Positions 6,288 through 8,525 of a DNA stretch of 8,525 nucleotides are shown here, one piece after another (the stretch's first letter is position 1; each line of letters opens with the position of its first letter). The stretch is from Muribaculaceae bacterium (GTDB lineage: Bacteria > Bacteroidota > Bacteroidia > Bacteroidales > Muribaculaceae): positions 1-8,525 of the forward strand of contig JAIDUY010000146.1 of NCBI GenBank assembly GCA_029059965.1. Reading direction: 5' to 3'. The notes beneath the pieces were generated by a model. That model had not been told where the DNA came from, made no database searches, and saw only the letters and a program-made list of their open reading frames with translations. The translations under genes and the position numbers were made by a program.

Positions 6288-6848
6288 CTATTTGTCGGTA
6301 TTAAGAGTGTTGCGGGCGTCGTCTTTGTCGGATTTGTGCGGCAGGAAGAGGTTGACGGCGCGGATGGCATGTCGGTCGAAGCTGACAGGCCGGTAGACGA
6401 AGTTGCGCTGGAGCAGGAAGTTCCACGCCCACGACACGACGAGGCTTGTGGCCAGGGTGGCGGCGAAGAAGTAGCCGTCGGGGCGGAAGCCGATGGTCTC
6501 CAGCCAGGTCCAGCTGTTGAGCAGCTGATAGAGCAGCTGAGTGCCTACGGAGTTGAGAATGAGGCTGCCGGCCCAGACGAGAGCGTATTTGACCGCCACG
6601 GCCTTGACGCTGCATCCGCTTGCGTGGAAGGTGAAGCGGTAGTTGATTATGCAGTTGACGATGCCGCCGGCCACGCATCCGCAGGCCGTGGCCACAAAGG
6701 GGATGAAGTTGGCCCAGGCGAAAAGAACGAATCGCACTGCCATGTCGACCCAGGAGGCGGCCTGCGACGACGCTATGGAACGCACGAATGTGAACACCAG
6801 GTTGTCGTTGTGCAGTACCTTGTCCGTCAGGTTCTTGAAAAATCCCAT
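6288..6848 (-). CDS. GtrA-family membrane protein
   Basis: The product is 186 residues with four predicted membrane helices (about 34-52, 54-70, 86-110 and 126-145) and short charged ends. The GtrA family signatures are present: NYRFTF at 69-74 after the second helix and WNFLLQRNFVY at 142-152 after the fourth. Family members are linked to flipping or export of polyprenyl-phosphate-bound sugars, for example in O-antigen glucosylation and mycobacterial arabinan synthesis. No glycosyltransferase lies in this window, so the cargo is unclear. A role in moving an inositol lipid, or a later glycosylated form, across the inner membrane is an inference from position. It starts one base after the PgpA-type gene (TGA-C-ATG), strongly suggesting translational coupling. 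The last 15 residues are polar and probably unstructured. Confidence 0.88.
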   Translation of the reverse strand: MGFFKNLTDKVLHNDNLVFTFVRSIASSQAASWVDMAVRFVLFAWANFIPFVATACGCVAGGIVNCIINYRFTFHASGCSVKAVAVKYALVWAGSLILNSVGTQLLYQLLNSWTWLETIGFRPDGYFFAATLATSLVVSWAWNFLLQRNFVYRPVSFDRHAIRAVNLFLPHKSDKDDARNTLNTDK

Positions 6849-6849
6849 G

Positions 6850-7365
6850 TCAGAGGATGAAATAGTTGAGCGCCAGCAGGATTATACATGAGTAGATTGC
6901 CGCCAGCACGTCGTCGGCCATCATGCCGTAGCCTCGGGGCAGCACTTCGAGCTTGCGTATGCCCAGGGGCTTGAAGATGTCGAAGAAGCGGAACAGGGCC
7001 AGCGAGAGCAGAATCTCCCACCAGTAATTGCCGGGCACGCAGTAGAGCGGAAGCATGGCGATGAGCTGTCCGACGGTCTCGTCGACGCAGGCAATGACGG
7101 GGTCCTTGCCCCAGTGGCGCTCCGACACGGAGCTTGCCCATGTGCCGGCCACGGCGAAGAAGACGGCTGCGGCAAGGGTCACCCAGAAGATGACTGTCGG
7201 CGTGCAAAGAATGTAGACGGGCAGCCAGATGAGCACTGCAAAGATTGCACCCCATGTGCCGGGAGCCACGGGAAGGTAGCCGAAGCCGAAGGAGGTGGCT
7301 ATGAGTTTGGGGAACAGCGGGAAGTGTCCCGAGCCGGGGATTGGTGTGGGTCGTCGGTCCTTCAT
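6850..7365 (-). CDS. PgpA-type phosphatase, probable phosphatidylinositol phosphate phosphatase
   Basis: From the ATG at 7365 the product is 171 residues, the usual PgpA size. All family blocks are visible: GFGYLPVAPGTWG at 27-39, DPVIACVDETVG at 88-99 with Asp95 and Glu96, RFFD at 126-129, and GYGMMADD at 145-152. These acidic residues bind the catalytic metal. Three to four hydrophobic segments place it in the inner membrane. PgpA normally dephosphorylates phosphatidylglycerol phosphate. Beside a CDP-alcohol transferase and inositol phosphate synthase, removal of the phosphate from phosphatidylinositol phosphate is the better inference, and matches the role given to the Bacteroides homologue (BT_1525, from memory). 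The longer start at 7413 would overlap the ATP-grasp gene by 43 bases and adds a polar stretch not expected in the family; 7365 lies five bases after that gene's stop. Confidence 0.88.
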   Translation of the reverse strand: MKDRRPTPIPGSGHFPLFPKLIATSFGFGYLPVAPGTWGAIFAVLIWLPVYILCTPTVIFWVTLAAAVFFAVAGTWASSVSERHWGKDPVIACVDETVGQLIAMLPLYCVPGNYWWEILLSLALFRFFDIFKPLGIRKLEVLPRGYGMMADDVLAAIYSCIILLALNYFIL

Positions 7366-7370
7366 TGCTG

Positions 7371-8234
7371 TCAGCTTTTCTGATTGTGTTTCTTGATGGC
7401 TGCCATGACGCACTTGGCGATGTAGGGCGCGGCCTCGTTGCGGCAGGGTGCGAAGCTGGGGAAGTCGTCGAAATCAATGATTTTGATATCGCCGTTGGGA
7501 GCCACGATGCAGTCGCCGCCGTAGATTTTGACGTCGAGCACGTCGGCAGCGGCGCGGCATATCTGCATCAGCCGTGCCTTGTCGACCTGCGGCTGGTCGG
7601 GACGCGGCTCGGCGTCGGGACGCACGTCCTTGCGCTCGAAGGGGAAGAACCAGTAGAAGAACGGAGTGTCCTGCACGCCGTAGAACTTGAGCAGCTCGCC
7701 TTCGAGGTGGCGGTTGATGACGGCGCGCTTGATGCCGCGCAGGAAGTACTCCTGGAGCACTTCCTGAGCCTCGTCGGCCTGGCGGACGTAGCTGACGTCC
7801 TCCTTGTGCAGCGACTGGTAGTCGGCGCGCTTGATCCAGCACTGTGTCATTCGGGCGCGGTTGAGGGCATCGCGCACGGCCTCGTCGGAGTTTACGATTA
7901 TGCTTTCGGGGTAGGGCACTCCTGAGCCGAGCAGGATGCGGGTCAGGCGCTCGCGTCCGCAGTTCTCGATGCCGTAGCCGGAGTTTATCACCAGAGCGCC
8001 CTCGTCCTCAAGCTTTTGAAGCAGGGCCACGGAGCGCTGCTCGCGGCACATGTTCAGGATTATGCGCTCGCTGACGGCACCGGCGATGAACTGCTCCTCG
8101 CTGTATAGGTTCACTTCGCAGCCTCGTTTGCGCAGCTGTTCGGCCACGATGTTGAAAATCGCGGCGTCGCTGCCGATTCGGTTGGGCGAGAATACGCCCG
8201 CGCGCATAATTCCTGCTATCTTTATTTCAGCCAT
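7371..8234 (-). CDS. ATP-grasp family enzyme of unknown substrate, first gene of the inositol-lipid operon
   Basis: The product is 287 residues and soluble. An N-terminal Rossmann-like part (about 1-80) is followed by a central ATP-grasp domain. Lys135 in CWIKRAD is the likely nucleotide-binding lysine. HLEGELLKFYGV at 176-187 resembles the second ATP-binding strand. KIYGGDCI at 236-243 and the acidic IDFDDFPSF at 253-261 look like the metal-binding end, comparable with the D-x-N-x-F/W-P pattern of some ATP-grasp ligases and of inositol phosphate kinases. ATP-grasp enzymes form acyl-phosphate intermediates to make amide-type bonds or, more rarely, phosphorylate inositol phosphates; the sequence does not settle which. 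The start is supported by an AAAGGA ribosome binding site about five bases before the ATG and a promoter and leader just upstream. The stop is five bases from the PgpA-type gene, placing it in the lipid operon. Confidence 0.85.
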   Translation of the reverse strand: MAEIKIAGIMRAGVFSPNRIGSDAAIFNIVAEQLRKRGCEVNLYSEEQFIAGAVSERIILNMCREQRSVALLQKLEDEGALVINSGYGIENCGRERLTRILLGSGVPYPESIIVNSDEAVRDALNRARMTQCWIKRADYQSLHKEDVSYVRQADEAQEVLQEYFLRGIKRAVINRHLEGELLKFYGVQDTPFFYWFFPFERKDVRPDAEPRPDQPQVDKARLMQICRAAADVLDVKIYGGDCIVAPNGDIKIIDFDDFPSFAPCRNEAAPYIAKCVMAAIKKHNQKS

Positions 8235-8250
8235 ATATTTCCTTTGCCGG

Positions 8251-8272
8251 CTCTGAAGTCAGGCTTTCAGAG
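8251..8272 (-). promoter_or_regulatory. Hairpin in the leader of the lipid operon
   Basis: CTCTGAA (8251-8257) and TTCAGAG (8266-8272) are perfect reverse complements around an eight-base loop. It lies 17 bases upstream of the ATP-grasp ATG and downstream of the promoter at 8306-8336, so it should be transcribed as part of a leader of about 65 bases. No T tract follows, so it is not a terminator. It might affect ribosome access or message stability; the stem is short and could be chance. Confidence 0.35.
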
Positions 8273-8305
8273 TCTGAAAAACTGCAACAGATTGGTTTAA
8301 CCTTG

Positions 8306-8336
8306 CAAAGTTACAAAATATACGTTAAAGGACAAT
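8306..8336 (-). promoter_or_regulatory. Bacteroidales-type promoter of the inositol-lipid operon
   Basis: On the minus strand ATTG (8333-8336, one mismatch to TTTG) is followed after 19 bases by TAACTTTG (8306-8313), an exact TAnnTTTG -7 box. Spacing and sequence fit the promoter used by the Bacteroidales main sigma factor. Transcription is expected to start near 8300, giving a leader of about 65 bases before the ATP-grasp gene. No other promoter is evident inside the tightly packed genes down to 3765. Confidence 0.65.
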
Positions 8337-8347
8337 AGTACAGGCTT

Positions 8348-8375
8348 CCTTTTTGCCATCCTTTTTGCCGGATGG
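8348..8375. repeat. Tandem CCTTTTTGCC repeat with an overlapping short hairpin
   Basis: CCTTTTTGCC occurs at 8348-8357 and again at 8360-8369. CCATCC (8356-8361) can also pair with GGATGG (8370-8375) over an eight-base loop. The site lies between the end of the right-edge gene and the operon promoter. On the minus strand the hairpin is followed by CAAAAAGG and not by T residues, so it is at best a weak terminator for the gene to its right. Confidence 0.3.
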
Positions 8376-8421
8376 GACAAACTTTTGTACCTTATGGAAC
8401 AAAATGGAACGCTCCCCGAGG

Positions 8422-8525
8422 CTATTCCCGGGTCACTTGGGCGAGGAGTTCGAGGAGGTCGTGGACGAGGATGCCGCGGTCGGGGTCGGGGTAGTAGTAG
8501 TGGCTCGAGTTGGGCAGTACGGTGA
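8422..8525 (-). CDS. C-terminal end of an unidentified protein, cut by the right edge
   Basis: One minus-strand frame is open from the window edge to a TAG at 8422-8424, giving 33 residues. The sequence looks protein-like: NSSHYYYPDPDRG followed by an amphipathic helix, ILVHDLLELLAQV. A serine-histidine step followed by a closing helix is compatible with the end of an alpha/beta-hydrolase, but 33 residues cannot establish a family, and I do not assign one. The 187-base gap and the promoter that follow suggest it belongs to a separate transcription unit. Confidence 0.55.
   Translation of the reverse strand, partial: TVLPNSSHYYYPDPDRGILVHDLLELLAQVTRE

Noticed and set aside
7366..7413. Upstream ATG for the PgpA-type gene
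   Set aside because: It would overlap the ATP-grasp gene by 43 bases and add a polar 16-residue extension outside the usual family length; the ATG at 7365 fits the operon spacing.

Overview
The window looks like a chromosomal segment of a Bacteroidales bacterium (phylum Bacteroidota). The evidence is the promoter style (TTTG and TAnnTTTG boxes in AT-rich gaps between GC-rich genes), the general lack of strong Shine-Dalgarno sites, a membrane TPR regulator of a type common in gut Bacteroidales, and a gene set matching the inositol-lipid cluster known from Bacteroides thetaiotaomicron. I cannot fix the genus. All nine coding regions that I can support lie on the minus strand, so the window is transcribed from right to left.

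At the right edge (8422-8525) is only the last 33 codons of an unidentified gene. After a 187-base gap holding a good Bacteroidales promoter and a leader hairpin comes a tight six-gene run: an ATP-grasp enzyme (7371-8234), a PgpA-type lipid phosphatase (6850-7365), a GtrA-family membrane protein (6288-6848), a CDP-alcohol phosphatidyltransferase (5565-6272), a PAP2/Aur1-like inositol phosphorylceramide synthase (4626-5561) and a lysophospholipid-type acyltransferase (3765-4616). Spacing between these genes is 1 to 15 bases, which implies one operon. A 363-base gap follows, with a perfect 11-bp hairpin just after the acyltransferase and, nearer the next gene, promoter candidates and a palindrome. 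Then comes myo-inositol-1-phosphate synthase (2064-3401), closed by a clear rho-independent terminator.

Together these genes can write a whole pathway. The synthase turns glucose 6-phosphate into inositol phosphate. The CDP-alcohol enzyme joins it to CDP-diacylglycerol, giving phosphatidylinositol phosphate. The PgpA-like phosphatase removes the phosphate to give phosphatidylinositol. The Aur1-like enzyme moves phosphoinositol onto ceramide. The ATP-grasp, GtrA and acyltransferase genes have no settled place in this scheme. They are the most likely site of undescribed chemistry: head-group ligation or phosphorylation, lipid flipping, and acyl-chain assembly.

Left of the terminator are two genes with no visible link to inositol lipids: a small exported protein of unknown family (1317-1937) and a TPR/transmembrane regulator-like protein (1-1259) that runs off the left edge. 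I see no tRNA, rRNA, CRISPR array, insertion sequence or phage gene.
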